A DNA stretch of 64,000 nucleotides. Source: Buxus sempervirens. Its lineage: Eukaryota; Streptophyta; Magnoliopsida; Buxales; Buxaceae. The stretch covers positions 8,432,001 through 8,496,000 of the forward strand of contig OX387193.1 in assembly GCA_947561395.2 (NCBI GenBank). Reading direction: 5' to 3'. The first letter of the stretch is position 1. The number at the start of each line of letters is the position of its first letter. The notes under the pieces were generated by a model that ran no database searches, was not told the origin of the DNA, and worked only from the letters and a program-made list of their open reading frames with translations. The translations under genes and the position numbers were made by a program. Of the stretch, positions 11,205 to 24,358 are shown piece after piece.

Positions 11205-13855
11205 GTGAAGAAAAGGGAGCCAATAGAAGTCTTAGGACTTGACTTCTCAAACCGGTTAGAAATCCAAAAGACTTACTCACTTTGGAAGACTTTCCTTCTT
11301 TAAAACAACGCCCCTGCGTCTATACACTCCTTATGCTATAAAAAAACATGAATACTAACTTCTTTTCCTTTGTCCTCACAAAAAGATTAAGCGTGAAAGT
11401 CGCCCGCTACAAATGCAACGTGGAGAAATGGTTTTATGCAATACTTTTTCAAGAGAATTCAGAATCAGTAACTCAATTCTTAATAATTGAAAAATAATGT
11501 AACTTGTACAAAACTGTATACTAACTTGTATGCTTATAGATAGGTTTATACCTCTTTATCAAATAACTTATACAATATCATGTATTGATTTGTATATTGA
11601 TAGATTGACCTGTAATATAGAGATTTTATAATTACCATGATATAAAAATGTCCTCCTAAATCTTCTATAATCATGGTTTGTTGCAAGTATTTATAATAAT
11701 ATTTTTGAAGAAAATTTTGGCGAAGGTTTAAATTATATTTGTTGTCAATTATTTTAAAATATATACCTGATTTTTAATTATAAAAAATTAAATGACTTAA
11801 TCTAAATTATTTTTAAAAGCACCATTAGAAACCAATTTTTCTTTTATAGAAGACGGAAGGAAGAGTATACTTGACTTTCAATGCCCCAATCTAAATTATT
11901 TTTAAAACCATAGGCCAAGTTTTCAAGAGAAGAGTTGCGGTAGGTGTTGTCGTTTTATAAACCAAGTAATACTGAATTTCAAGAATTAGGGAAGTAGGTC
12001 AAGCACGAGAGTAGGAAAACAGGCCAATTAAGGACAAACTTTCTTTTATATTAAAAAAAAATAGGGGAAGCAAGTCAAGCACGAGGATAGGAAAACAGGT
12101 CAAGCAGAACTTCCACTAGATTAGTTGTTAAGGACTTCTAATCTTTATTTGTTCTATTTCCTGGTTTCTTCGTATCAAAAACAAAAAAATAAGGGTCAAG
12201 CAGACAAACTTTCTTTTATATTAGGTATAAAGAAGGGGGAAGGGCAATGCGAACTGAGACCTATTACCCAAAAAAAAAAAAAAATACGAACTGAGACCAA
12301 TTCATCTGATACGTTAAACGGACGGATGAATGCCACGTTGCCAGTGTCAGAAGAGGACCGCACACCCTCAAAACCCATACCAGCCGGTGGTATCACCGTA
12401 CCATTGGATTCTGGGACAGAGGAATTGCATTCATGAGAGTTGGGATCTGAAAGAGTCTACGAAACAAAATTACGAAACCGCTACTAGCTCCCTCAACTCA
12501 AAAGTGTTGTCAAGTAGGATGGAAACGAGCGGGGTTTTTATAGAATTTAACTAATACCAAACCCTAACCCGCCCTATCAAGTCAGTAATAGAGCCCACTG
12601 GGTTGTGCCGATTATATTATGAAATAATAATTATTAATAAAATATGCATTTTTATATATAAAAATAATACTTTTGAAATTTAAAATAATATTTTAAAATA
12701 TCTTAGGGGTGGATTACCGTTTTTAACCCACCCCATTGCCATCCCTAGTCCGTCAAGGAGCTGCTCTACTATTTTCGGGTCGAAGTAGTTACTCATGTAA
12801 AATTACCAAACATCTTTTTCATTTTAAAAAATGCTTTAGTAAGCTATTCTAGCAAATTAAACATCTCCTTCCATGGTGAACAATAAATTGATTAAGAGCT
12901 GAGTCAAGGCATCAGCTTCAAGATTCTTTTCATTTTACATATCTATTGTGAAAGTCATTATAATGACAATATCATCAATACAAGCTAGTTCCCATCAAGG
13001 TGAGCATCGTGCTCTATCAAAAATCATAACTTAAGTTAATTTATTTTTATATAAATCGTGTTTTGTTAAACCATACATATAATATTTTTAAGTCTTTCTC
13101 TTGATCTCTTAGGCCCTTCAGTATGCATCTTTTAATGCTTTCTTACATATTCATCTCTTAGCCTTTGCTCTACATATCTAAACCATTTTAACCCACTCTA
13201 CTCTCTTTTTTTCCCTGCTATGCCCAATTGCTTTTGAATATTTTCATTTCTTACTAAAATTTCCTAAAAAATATATTTATCTTTTAATCATTTACATAAT
13301 TTAAGCATTAGTTGAAAGCAATCATCCCCAAAAAAAAGGGAGGGGAGGGAGAGGGGGGAGAGAGAGACAGAGTCATTTTGCAACATCGATTATTTATCTC
13401 CACAGCTATATTATTTGAACAATTTTAGTTGAGAACTGTGAACTGGTAAATCTGACATAAAAACAACACAACTTGTAAATATACAGCACCAGAATTCACA
13501 ACTAAAGGGAAAAACCCTTTATTAAAAATCATACAAACACTCGGTCACAATGCTCTCATTCAACATGAGACACCTCACGAGAGACAGACTCCAACATTGG
13601 ACCAGAAACTTTGGACAAACTTGATACATCCACACTTGGCTTGGTGAGAAGATTGACCAAATAAGTTTTTTCGTCCACCAAGTGAACACAACAAGAAAAG
13701 TAAGAGGGAGAGTGAGTTCGATAGACAGGGTACCTATCAATTTTCTGGGAATGAACACCAACGAGTATACCATCATAATCCAACTTATACAGGAAGCCCT
13801 TTTAATAACAAGAGTCAAATTCGTTGAGTCTAATCACTCCTTGCATGACATCTGA

Positions 13856-15127
13856 TTAAAGAAAGCCCCTTTTTTTGCAGCATTGAATTGCTCCATCATA
13901 CATTTCACCCGGAATGGACTTGAATTTGAACCCCAAGTCCAAAAGCCTCTTTGATGAGTAGCTAAGTGGTCCATAATCTTTAATATCTCTTAGTGACCTG
14001 TGAAATAAAACTATCAATATCATTATTCAAAAATGAAATTTTATACAGAAAATGTGCAAAGAAGAGAAAAAGGGAAAACTCGCTCTGGAGTTGCCAGTTG
14101 GACTTCTGGGTATCTAGAAGAAAGAAATTCTACCATCTCATCAATTTTGATGTGATGAGATGAACAAATATACCCCCCTTTCGCATTAGGACAATCAAGA
14201 AGGAAAAATATGAACTGAGGAAACATCATCTATGTGCTCCATGTATGTTGCAAAGCTATATAACCATTGATCTGCTTTACCTGTACATCAAAAACAAGGC
14301 ATCAAGACAAAAGAATACATTTAAAAAGCCTCCTAATATATCATAATGTGCAAAACAAATAGGTGTTTGTTTTTGTGGAAATCGTCATTCTAACATGAGA
14401 ATTCTACCTGATATCATTGCCAAGGCCACAGACACTGAGCCAGGAAGGTTGGCAGTGATGAAAGGACCGAGGAACATGAAGGAAGTACAGTCACAAGATC
14501 CAATCCATGTTGCTCTGCAAATTCTAGAGCTGCCTTTTCTACCAACGTTTTTAAGGTGGCATATGAAGAGAGTTGGATCTTAAGACTTCTGCAGTAGTCT
14601 ATATCAATCCATGAGTTCTCATCTACTATGTCAAGATCCTCTTTAGACATTACTGCAGCTTCAGCGGAAGTTAAAACAACCCGTTTAACCATATTAGAAT
14701 TCATGCATGCCTTCAGTATGCCTAGGGTTCCTTCTACTGCCCTCTTGGTTACTACTTCTTCAGGCTCAGGTAACCAACATGAAATACACCAACACAGCCA
14801 GCGATGGCAGCATTGAAACTGTCTGGTTTGTCGAGATCTGCATTAAAGATCTTGAGATTTTCTGATGCACCCGGAAGGTTTGTAAGGTAGCTGGGGCCTT
14901 CCTTTTGTCCTGCTCATTTTTTGAAGGAAACATAAATAAAGGCTTTTCAGTTCTCAGTTGTATGAGTTAAACTGTTTTCATCAATGTCTTGGTAGAAGAA
15001 GAAGAAGTTGGTTACCTCGGATTGTTTCCCGGACAGAGTAACCTTCTTGCAGTAGCATCATAATCAACCATGATGCAATATACCCAGTTCCACCTGTTAC
15101 ACACACAATACTTTTCTCTCCTTCCAT
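13856..15127 (-). pseudogene. SDR copy C (subtype 1a), broken
   Basis: Exons 15016-15127, 14408-14909, 14084-14280 and 13856-13997. It is the block partner of copy A and shares its exon-2 start (QKEGPSYLTNL) and the GC donor after exon 3 (14082-14083). Exon 1 is open and reads [20 protein letters not shown]. Exon 2 has lost 19 bp around the usual AHPTDIE region and 1 bp in the CVLGPF region; exon 3 has one extra T in AHIFLLD. These three indels rule out a full-length enzyme. YxxxK is altered as well: YATLK keeps Tyr and Lys. The TATA box and upstream inverted repeat are present. Confidence 0.88.
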
Positions 15128-15145
15128 CCTCTCTGTGTGTCTGTG

Positions 15146-15307
15146 CCATGCCTTCAACTAGTTTATATAAGTCCAACAAGAGGGATCTCAACAGCAAAAA
15201 ACACAGCCGGCCAAGTGGTTTTGGTTAATTTTATACAATTAGCCAGCTGTGTTTTTTGCAGTTGAGATGCCTCTTTTTGGACTATATAAACTAGTTGAAG
15301 GCATGGC
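15146..15307. repeat. Inverted repeat in the 5' flank of SDR copy C
   Basis: Arms about 15146-15210 and 15244-15307 with a spacer of about 33 bp, homologous to 4438-4597. Both arms carry a TATATAA box, facing opposite directions. Confidence 0.85.
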
Positions 15308-15830
15308 ATGCAACATAGAGAAAAGGCTAAAGCTAGCTATATAACTCGAACATTTTTTAGTTGAAAAACTGTTTAACTGGTATTTACTGTGTCACAGTTT
15401 CCCTTTGTTTAGGAAATCTGACGTAAAAACAACACAACTCCTTGTAAACATACAGCAGCAGAATTCACAATTAAGGAGAAAGAAAAAACCTTTATTAAGA
15501 AGCATACAAACACTCAGTCACAAACTGCTCTCACTCAGACCTCACTTGAGAGAGAGAGATTCCAACTTTGGACCGGACATTTGGGACACACTTTATTCAT
15601 CCCCACTTATCTTGGTGAGAAGACTGACCAACTCAGTTGTTTTGTCCACCAAGTGAACACAGCAAGAAAGTAAGAGGGAGAGTAAGTTCGATAGACAGGG
15701 TGCCCATTAACCTTACTGGGAATGAAGATCAACAAGTATACGATCATAAGCCAACATTTACAGGAAGCCCTTTTAATAACAAGAGTCAAATTCTTTGAGT
15801 CTCATCACTCCTTACAAGACATCCTGCTGA

Positions 15831-17122
15831 TTAAAGAAAGCCCCTTTTTTTGCAGCATTGAATTGCTCCATCATACATGTCAGCCGGACTGTACTTGAAT
15901 TTGAACCCCAAGTCCAAAAGCTTCTTTGATGAGTAGCTACATGGTCCATGATCTTTAATTTCTCTTAATGACCTGTGAAATAGAAATACCACTACTACTA
16001 TATAACAATGAAATTTTATACAGAAACTGAGCAAAGAAGAGAAAAAAGGAGAACTTACTCCGGAGTTGCCAGTTGGACTTCTGTGTATCTAGAAGAAATA
16101 AATTCTACCATCTCATCAATTTTGATGTGATGAGATGAACAAATATACCTCCCTTTCGCATTAGGACAATCAAGAAGGAAAATATGAGCTGAGACAAGAT
16201 CATCTACGTGCACCATGTGTGTTGCAAAGCTGTATAACCATTGAGCAGCTTTACCTGTACAAAAAACCAAGGCATCAAGACAAAAGAAAACAATTAAAGC
16301 CTCCAGATATATCATAATTTGCAAAACAAATTGACGTTTGTTTATGTGGAGATTGATATTTTATCATGAGAATTCTACCTGATATCATTGCCAAGGCCAC
16401 AGACACTGAGCCGGGAAGGTTGGGAGTGATGAAAGGACCGAGGACACAGGAAGGAAGTACAGTCACAAGATCCAATCCATGTTGATCTGCAAATTCTAGA
16501 GCTGCCTTTTCTACCAACGTTTTTGAGATGGCATATGAAGAGAGTTGAATCTTAAGACTTCTGTAGTAGTCTATATCAGCCCATGAGTTCTCATCTACTA
16601 TGTCAAGACCCTCTTTAGATATTACTGCAGCTGCAGTGGAAGTTAAAACAACCCGTTTAACCGTATTAGAATTCACGCATGCCTTCAGTATGCCTAGAGT
16701 TCCCTCTACTGTCCTTCTGGTTATTACTTCTTCAGGCTCATTTACTTCAATATCTGTGGGGTGAGCAACATGAAAGACTCCTACACATCCAGCGATGGCA
16801 GCATTGAAACTTTCTGGTTTGTCGAGATCTGCTTTAAAGATCTTGAGATTCTTTGATGCACCCTGAAGGTTTGTAAGACAGCCAATGCTGTCTTCCTCAC
16901 AATCTGTTCATTTTTGGAAGGAAAAATTGATTAAGGTTCATCGGTTCACCGTTTACATGTAAAATTCTGTTCACCAAACCAGTGAAGGTTAAAAGGAAGA
17001 AGTTTATTACCTCGGATTGTTGCCTGAACAGAGTAATCTTGTTGCAGGAGCTTCATGATTAACCATGATGCAATATACCCAGTTCCACCTGTTACACACA
17101 CAATACCTTTCTCTCCTTCCAT
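15831..17122 (-). CDS. SDR copy D (subtype 1b), vestitone reductase/DFR-like, intact
   Basis: Exons 17011-17122, 16379-16903, 16059-16254 and 15831-15972 join to 975 bp, 324 residues plus stop, with GT-AG borders throughout. The glycine-rich [22 protein letters not shown], the active-site Ser in [24 protein letters not shown] (YxxxK) and [10 protein letters not shown] are all present; the end reads CCKKRGFL. Exon 2 begins [13 protein letters not shown], the 1b version shared with B and F and unlike QKEGPS of 1a. The family is NADPH-dependent reductases of dihydroflavonols, isoflavanones and related ketones; I infer such an activity but not its substrate. It is the block partner of copy B. A TATA box lies about 125 bp upstream. 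Confidence 0.86.
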
Positions 17123-17243
17123 CCTTTCTGTGTGTGTGTGTGACTGACGATGGATTAAGATAGCATCACCTTAAATATGATATTGGGTGACAAACAGTAG
17201 CTAGCTTCAGCCTTGTCTCTATGCTGCCATGTCTTCAGCTAGC

Positions 17244-17250
17244 TTATATA
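17244..17250 (-). promoter_or_regulatory. TATA box of SDR copy D
   Basis: The minus strand reads GGACTATATAAGCTAGCTG about 125 bp before the ATG, matching the shared core promoter of the type-1 copies. Confidence 0.55.
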
Positions 17251-18105
17251 GTCCAAAAAAAGGCATCTCAACTGCTAAAAAACACAGCCAATTGTATAAA
17301 ATTAAACAAAACCATGTGGACAAAATGGGAAGACAAAATTGTCATTTGACTTAATTTCATTTTGATTCTACCTATTTGGTTCCAATACAAGGCAAAGACA
17401 GATGCTGACAAGCATAAGCTAATATAATATTCTCTTGACACCTCTTCCTGTGGACGTTTTCGCAGGTGTATGTCTCTTCATCTCATCAAAGGCGTAGTGC
17501 TTGCATTGGATATCGGTTCCAAATCCGGTAGAACCCATTTGTCAATCACAATGAACTCCTTGCTCAAAAGGCTTCAAAGCAGAGTGCAGAAAACAAGAAG
17601 CAACTGGTTTATTAGCTCACTTCTTTAATGGTTATTTTATTTCCTCTATTCTAAACAGATACCTCGCATATTCCATCCTAGACCAATATCAAATTAAAGA
17701 CTTTGTACGCATATCCAATCTATAAAGCTCATGATGATCTGGACCAAAAGACAAAACACAGACCAAATTTCATGCTTCATTGGTTCGGTTGCACATGAAC
17801 GAACTCAAGTTTTCTTCATCTGTTTTCTTTATACTTTGCCTTTTCCACAAAGCAAACTCCAGCCTTTAACGACATCAGATAGAGAGAGATACTCAACGCA
17901 AAACAAATAACAAGACAAATACACAAGCGATATTGGAATTTTCAAAGAAAGAGAAACAATCAAAAGAAAGAGCAATTAAAGGATTTGCCATTCTTGGGTT
18001 CAACTATGAGGAACCGAACCCAAACACCCTTTTTTTTTTTTTTTTTTTTGCAAGTATCTATCCAATATTTATGCAATATCATCATCGGTCATCGGTGATA
18101 CAATT
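17251..18105. other. Spacer upstream of copy D
   Basis: No gene seen. From about 17725 onward it matches the spacer upstream of copy F (from about 37750), which marks the start of the second large duplication. Confidence 0.6.
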
Positions 18106-18778
18106 GGACCTGGATCCTCTACGGTCAAACTCGGAAGGGGCTTCAACCCGTAACCATTCATGTGATGCCACTTCAGCCTACTTGCGCTATCACTGCCACA
18201 TCATGACCAAAGGAAAGGCAGAAACACAACGGCATTAACGTTACAGGATTCTCTTAAAAGAAAACTATTTTATTTTTGGGTGCGACAGTCGAAGCTGCAC
18301 CTCGACTGTTGCACCAGCATACTGGTTTGACTTTCCTCCTTCCTCCCCCTCGCAAAAACCTGGTGACTTCCAAACCTCTCCCTCGTTTGACGTTCCTCCT
18401 CCTTTCCCTCGCGACAGTTGAAGATTCCATCACCAAGCAAATAAAAAATTAGTATGCTAGAGCGACAGTCGAGGTACAGCCTTCAACTGTGGCACCCAAA
18501 TAAAAAATTAGCTCTTTCCCTTGTGACAGTTGAGGATTCCATCACCAAAGCAAATAAAAAATTTCTATGCTGATGCGACAGCCGAGGTGCAGCCTTTGAC
18601 TGTCACATTCAAATAAAAAATTAGTTTCCTTTTAATAGAATCCCGTAACGTTACAGCGGTTGTGTTTTTACCTTTGTTCATGACGTGACAGTGATAGCAC
18701 GAGTAGGCTGAGGTCGCGTCGCATAAATGGTTACAGGTTGAGGCTCCTTCCGAGTTCGATCGTAGAGGATCCAGGTCC
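18106..18778. mobile_element. Non-autonomous MULE with about 200-bp terminal inverted repeats
   Basis: Both ends read GGACCTGGATCCTCTACG inward and the inverted match goes on for about 200 bp. The 9-bp duplication GATACAATT stands at 18097-18105 and 18779-18787. The partner locus near 38455-38495 lacks it. The middle has repeated GCGACAGTCGAGG-like words and AAATAAAAAATTAG spacers. There is no transposase, so it moved with help from another element. Confidence 0.9.
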
Positions 18779-18787
18779 GATACAATT

Positions 18788-19824
18788 AGCTCATAGGATG
18801 ATACATCATGCTTATGAATTTAAACCAAAATACCTTGTATAAAAATCTGCAACTTGGTTTGGGTGCTTAGAGATTTCTCCACTGCGTGCAGATGGTAGTT
18901 GGTGGAAGGTGGACAGTGACGGTGATAGGAGGAGGTCAATAGCAACAGCAAACCACCGGAGAAAAAAGAAAACGATGGCCGGCGTTAGCAGTCGCCGGCA
19001 AGCCCAAGATTCAGGCGAAATGGGGGTTTCTACTGAAAACCCCAAACAGAACCGAATGTGTGTACAATGGTCACCGGCGATGGGAACCAGTGGAAATTGA
19101 TCGGAAGAGGGCGTGATAGCCGAAGGGAGCTGAGGCCGACGATTGCAGTGAGTCTGCCGGAGACGAGAGAGAGTTGAGAGGTAGGCCCCTAGTATACCCC
19201 AATCCCCCTTCTTAGTTTCCCATTTTTCCTCTTGAAGACCCCCCAAATCTGATGATAGCCTAAGAGCGCGAGAGAATGGGAGCGGAGCCGACGAGTGGGT
19301 GCCGGAGAGAGAACCGAGAGAGAGACCGGAGAGAGCTGGCGAGAGCCCCATATTTCTTTGGACTATTAGCAGATATCGCCGCTAAAAATTACGATTCCTC
19401 ACCTTTTCCTTTTCGTCTCTCTTTCTTCCCGTGAAGGCCTGCAAATAATTTAAGCGACTGCCTCGAGCTCAACGCAACATTCTCATCTTTCAGAAACCCT
19501 CCATTAGGAAACCTATCCAAATCTCCGACAAAGTATTCAGAAACAGATGCAGGCATCTAACATTCACGGTAAACCTAGCGTTTTCTGAACCAGAGGCCGG
19601 GTACCGACGAACTATCATGAGATGGAAGATCAGGAAGGATGATGAAGAAACTGTGACCGTTTGAAAGGATCTTGCGCTGCATTCGAAGAAGAATCTCTTT
19701 GAATTTCGCATTCATATCGATCTATGTCTAATGATGTTGTGTTGAGTTTTCCAGATATTGCGATCATCCATTAGGAACTGAAGAAGCCGATCTGCCATGG
19801 CCTCGGCTCCATGTCGCGGGAAAA
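18788..19824. other. Duplicated GA-rich spacer without a clear gene
   Basis: Highly similar to about 38497-39540. Open frames exist on the minus strand (18812-19351) and as small plus-strand frames (for example toward MRWKIRKDDEETV near 19617-19664), but none resembles a known family, and the minus-strand frame is only partly kept in the partner. It may be the promoter/5' region of a lost gene. Unassigned. Confidence 0.4.
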
Positions 19825-20200
19825 GGGCAAATTACATTTACCTCTCTTGAGGTATGGCATAATTACACTTACCTTTCTTGGTGTTTCTGATATAACACTG
19901 TCACCTCTTGACGTTTATGTGTGAGTCACATTAACATTCCTCACTACATTTTTCGTATTAAAAAATAAATAAGTTTTAAATGTATGACTAAAAATTAATT
20001 TTAAAAAATAAATAACTTGTTCTAAATTAATTTTTAATCATAGATTCAAAAGTTATTTATTTTTTAATACGGAAAATGTAATAAGGGGTGTTAGTGTGAC
20101 TCACACATAAACGTCAAGGGATGATAGTGTTATATCAGAAACTTCAAGGGAGGTAAGTGTAATTATGTCATACCTCAAAGAAAGTAAGTGTAATTTATCC
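19825..20200. mobile_element. Fold-back MITE, about 376 bp
   Basis: Two arms of about 175 bp face each other, beginning GGGCAAATTACATTTACCTC and, on the far side, the complement of GGATAAATTACACTTAC. The AT-rich centre repeats AAAAAATAAATAA on both strands. The partner locus (about 39548-39560) is empty. The target duplication is unclear. It would transcribe into a long hairpin. Confidence 0.8.
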
Positions 20201-20463
20201 TAAAAAAATTCAAAGCCCTAATCCGAATAATAACATTGTTTTTTTCGCGATAAGCCAATGAAAATCATAAAAATCCCAGAGTGATGGTCGTGTCACTGCA
20301 GATCATTCTTGAGATAATATATCTTTAAAGAGTTCATTAGAAAGCAATCATTTCATTCAGAAGATCACAGAAGAAAACACCTATCGACTGGAGAAATAAT
20401 CACAGATCGAAAAATAGAGTATGACAATGATAGGGTTTTTCTCTAGTTTCCCCTGAAGGCAAA

Positions 20464-21950
20464 CTAAAGAAAACCCTTTTCTTTGCAACATTGAATTGCT
20501 CCATCGTACATCTCCTCCATACCATACTTGAACTTGAATCCGAGGCCTAAGATCTTCTTTGAGGACAAATGCATTGGCTTTTCTTCTTCCACATCTCTTA
20601 AACAACTAGACAAAAATAGTAAGAAAAGAAAAGAAAAAAAATTATTGGTTACTACTTACTACCAACCAGATAGAAGAAATGGTATGGAAATGTTAAACAA
20701 GCAAGAGAACAGGGGATTTACTCTTTTGCAATCTGAAGTTCTGGGTATTTCGCGGACAAGAACCTAGCCAACTCATGAATCGTTGTATTAGTTGATGAGC
20801 AAATATATCTCCCTTTTGCCATTGGACATTCAAAAAGAAAAATATGAGCATCAACAACATCATCTATATGCACTATTTTCCTGCTGGCTTTGAACAGCTC
20901 TACATTACCTGAGTAGCAATTAAACTTAGTAAGAAATAGAGTCTGTCAAAAGGGATTAAGGATATGGTATTAAAGTTTGTGTAATCATCATATTAGATAG
21001 TTCAGATAATTTGATCAGGCCTTCAAAGGTAGCAGATGTAGAATAAATTAAAATAGAAGATACCCCAGACCAGAGCCAGAGAAATTGAAAAACTGGCTGG
21101 AAGGTTGGGACCAAGGAAAGGTCCAACTATCATAGAAGGAAGAACTGTGACCAGATCCAGTCCATGCTCATCTGCAAATTGTAAAGCTGCCTTTTCAGTA
21201 AGTGTCTTCGTTACAGCATATGATATCCGAATAACATTCATGGATCTACAGAATTCGACATCAGTCCAGATATTCTCATCAATTTCCTTGATTTCTTTGC
21301 CATGGCTGTTAAAAATAGAAGCCACAGCTGAAGAAGTGTGAACAACTCTCCTCACTGTTTTAGAATTCAAGCATGTTCTAAGAATGCCTATTGTTCCCTC
21401 CACTGAGGTTTTGATCTTTCTGTCCAGAGGAATCTTGTCTTCGAAGTCCATAGGATGAGCTAAATGAAACACGCCGATGCATCCATCAATGACGGCCTCA
21501 AAGCTTTCTGGCTTGTCGAGATCGGCTTCAAATATTTAGAGCTTTTCTGATGCACCAGGAAGTATTTTGAGGTGTTCTACATCTTCCTTGAATCCTAATT
21601 AAGCCCATGGATTAAAATTTCGATCAACGCTTTACATTTCAGATTTACATATACATGGATCATGCTAAAATATATAATATCTCAATCAAAACATACAAAT
21701 ACCAGAAAGATCAAATAATTAAAATTTGTTGAGCATGCAAACAAGCTTAAAAAACATGAAACAGACTATCACGCACAGTATTTCAGTCATCCTGATCTAT
21801 AACTTAGCTGTATTCTTTATTTGGATTACTTGGATCAGATTGGATAGTGGTGCGAACAGAGTAGCCACGTTGAAGGAGCTTCATGATCAGCCAAGATGCT
21901 ACATATCCCGCTCCACCTGTCACGCACACGGTACCTCGCTCTCCTTCCAT
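20464..21950 (-). pseudogene. SDR copy G (type 2), one nonsense codon
   Basis: Exons 21830-21950, 21064-21594, 20722-20908 and 20464-20605. Type-2 members read [20 protein letters not shown] and have a longer exon 1 (121 bp) ending in the SDP stretch. Codon 60, at 21536-21538, is TAA where H and I have CAA (Gln) in [15 protein letters not shown]. Everything else looks sound: splice borders, catalytic YAVTK (YxxxK), VLPSMIVGPF and the CCKEKGFL end. Exon 3 is 6 bp shorter than in H, in frame. With one C-to-T change it may be a recent pseudogene, or the only downstream Met would give a form without the cofactor loop. The partner in the other module is copy H. Confidence 0.85.
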
Positions 21951-24358
21951 TCGGATCTTTAGTTCTTGATGTTTCTTAGAGATGAAATTTCCAGGAGGGA
22001 CTCTAATTCTTTATATTGATGCTAGATATGAATTTAAGATTCATGCCATTCCTCTTTATTCTTTGACCCGTTAATTGGACTGCATCATCCCCCCTCTCTC
22101 TCTCTAAAGTCTCAAGGAACAACAATAGTCTAAAATGCTTTTGTATGGCAAAGGCAATTAGATGTTGACAATCATAAGATAATTTTATTCTTTCAAGTTA
22201 TCTCTTATTGTGACATTTGAACAAAACTTTGTCACTTCTCCTTTAGCGTGATTAGCGGACGACCTGATCCTTACAGTAACGTTATTTTCCGCTTACAGTA
22301 ACGTTGTTTTCATTGAAGATTGAAAGCATTCACTCTAGTTTGATGGCTGAAATAAAGGATCCTTCATGGTTGTGGCACTATCGTTATGGCCACTTGAGTT
22401 ATGGTGGTTTAAAGACCCTTCAGCAGAAAAAATGGTGACAGGTCTTCCACAAATTACTGCTCCCTCCCAAGTCTGTGAAGATTGTGTTGTTGGCAAACAA
22501 CATTGGTCTCAGTTTCCCAAAGGGAAGTCATGGAGGGCAAAGGATGTGTTGGAGCTAGTACACTCAGACATCTGACATCTGTGGCCCAATAAATCCATCC
22601 TCTAATGGAGGTAAGAGATACTTAATTACCTTCATTGACGATTTTTCCAAAAAAAACATGGGTTTATTTTTTGCTAGAAAAATCAGAAGCTTTTACCATA
22701 TTTAAAAGCTTCAAAGCTCTTGTAGAAAATGAAGCAGGAAAAACCATTAAATCTCTTCGAACAAATCATGGTGGCGAGTATTGCTCAAAAGAGTTTAAAG
22801 ATTTTTGTATGTAGCATGGGATTCGATGAGAGCTTACTGCCACATATACACCACAACAAAATGGTGTTTCGGAGCGGAAAAATAGAACCATTCTCAACAT
22901 GGTGAGAAGCTTGTTGGCTAGAGGAAGGGTTCTAAAGACTTTTTAGCCGGAAGCAGTAAACTGGAGTGTTCATGTTTCAAATAGAAGTCCAACTTTTGCT
23001 GTCCGAGATAAGACACCTGAAGAGGCCTGGAGTGGAAGACGACCAACTGTAGGTCACTTCAGAATTTTTGGATGTATAGCTTATGCCCATGTCCCGGATG
23101 AGAAAAGGAAGAAACTTGATGATAAAGCTGAAAAATGCATCTTTCTTGGTGTAAGTGAATCATCCAAAGCATATAACTTATTCAATCCACTGACGAAGAA
23201 GATTGTAACCAACAGGGATGTTGTTTTCGATGAAGAGAGCACTTGGGATTGGAATCAGCAGCAGCCTTACCAAGTCATTTATGATGATAATGCTGAACAG
23301 GAGCAAGTTTCAGCACCATTTATGTCCGAAACTTCATCAGATACAACTCAAACAGCCACTGAAGCTTCACCATTAGTTGAAGCCGGTGAAGAAGAAGCTC
23401 AGTCTATTCGCCGTATTAGAAGAAGGCCTGCTTGGTTGGAAGATTATGAGGTAACTAGACTAAGGAATCCAATTACTCAGTTTGCTTTGTTTGCAGATTG
23501 TGATCCTACAACTTTTGAGAGTACTGTCAAAGAAGAAAAATGGCGGAAAGCAATGGATGATGAAATCAATTCCATAGAAAGGAATGATCCTTGGGAATTA
23601 TATGATCTTCCCGAGGGGCACAATGTAGCGCCCCAGATCCGGGTCTGCCCTATCACAGCACCAACCCGTACCCGAGACCTACTTATGGGCCCAATAGAAC
23701 CTGATAAACACAATTTCCTGGGCAATTACAATGTAATTATCAGAGTGCATGACTACAGAAGCATGGAATAAAAATTTTCCATATAATCAAAATGTCATCT
23801 AAACTATAATCTCCAAACATGATATATATTTGAAGAAAATACAACTAAGGCAACTAACCATTTACAATGATCTCTCCAAAATAGATAGACATGAACAAAA
23901 GATATTTCCCAAGAGTATAGGTCCAAAAATAATATTTACATCCCATATACAATCCCCAAGACAAAATACATCATTATAAAAAGAACCCTACTATGGTTGG
24001 TAGAAATCCTCTGGCCTGAACTAAAGCTCACCCTCAATGCCTGCCCCAATACGCAGCTCACCAAGCGAATCTGAAAACAAATCCGGTAAAACAAAACACG
24101 CGTAAGACTTAAAGTCCCAGTAAGCAGCAAACATGCATGCATAGAAACAGTTTATGCAATTTTGTAACATCATGATAATATTCACAAGTATAAGCAACCA
24201 AATGTAAACCAAACCATCTCTAACAGATATAAATCGGAATTCCAAGTCAAATCAATCAACAATTCCCAGTCAAATGTCTCAATCGAGTAATTGATGAAAT
24301 CAAATCATCCATTCCAAGTCAAATATCTCAATCAAATTAATGATCGTTGTCCAAGATT

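Larger units (their letters stand above)
8256..17662. repeat. Segmental duplication block 2 (partner 1-7035)
   Basis: Carries SDR copies C and D plus flanks homologous to A and B. Insertions absent from block 1 are at 8306-9421, 9742-10301 and 10327-11204. The 11205-13855 stretch is paralogous spacer without a recognisable gene. Confidence 0.85.
17700..22250. repeat. Segmental duplication (partner about 37745-41700)
   Basis: This block runs from the upstream side of copy D through copy G and matches the stretch from copy F's upstream side through copy H. Differences are insertions: a MULE (18106-18778) and a fold-back MITE (19825-20200) here, and a 334-bp MITE (38002-38335) in the partner. 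Confidence 0.85.

Noticed and set aside
13522-13818. Small minus-strand frames downstream of copy C
   Set aside because: The same region downstream of A, B and D is full of stops; it behaves like 3' flank or 3'UTR.
15012-15197. Frame ending [18 protein letters not shown] at the start of SDR copies (also 4303-4599, 6306-6518)
   Set aside because: It is the +1 frame of SDR exon 1; the real frame reads [13 protein letters not shown].
18812-19351. 179-codon minus-strand frame
   Set aside because: Ser/Leu/Pro-rich shadow of a GA-rich spacer, only partly open in the paralogous copy and without family motifs.
23624-23771. C-terminal part of the 149-codon frame crossing into the nested element
   Set aside because: From 23624 on it is LTR sequence, not copia protein; the open frame is accidental.
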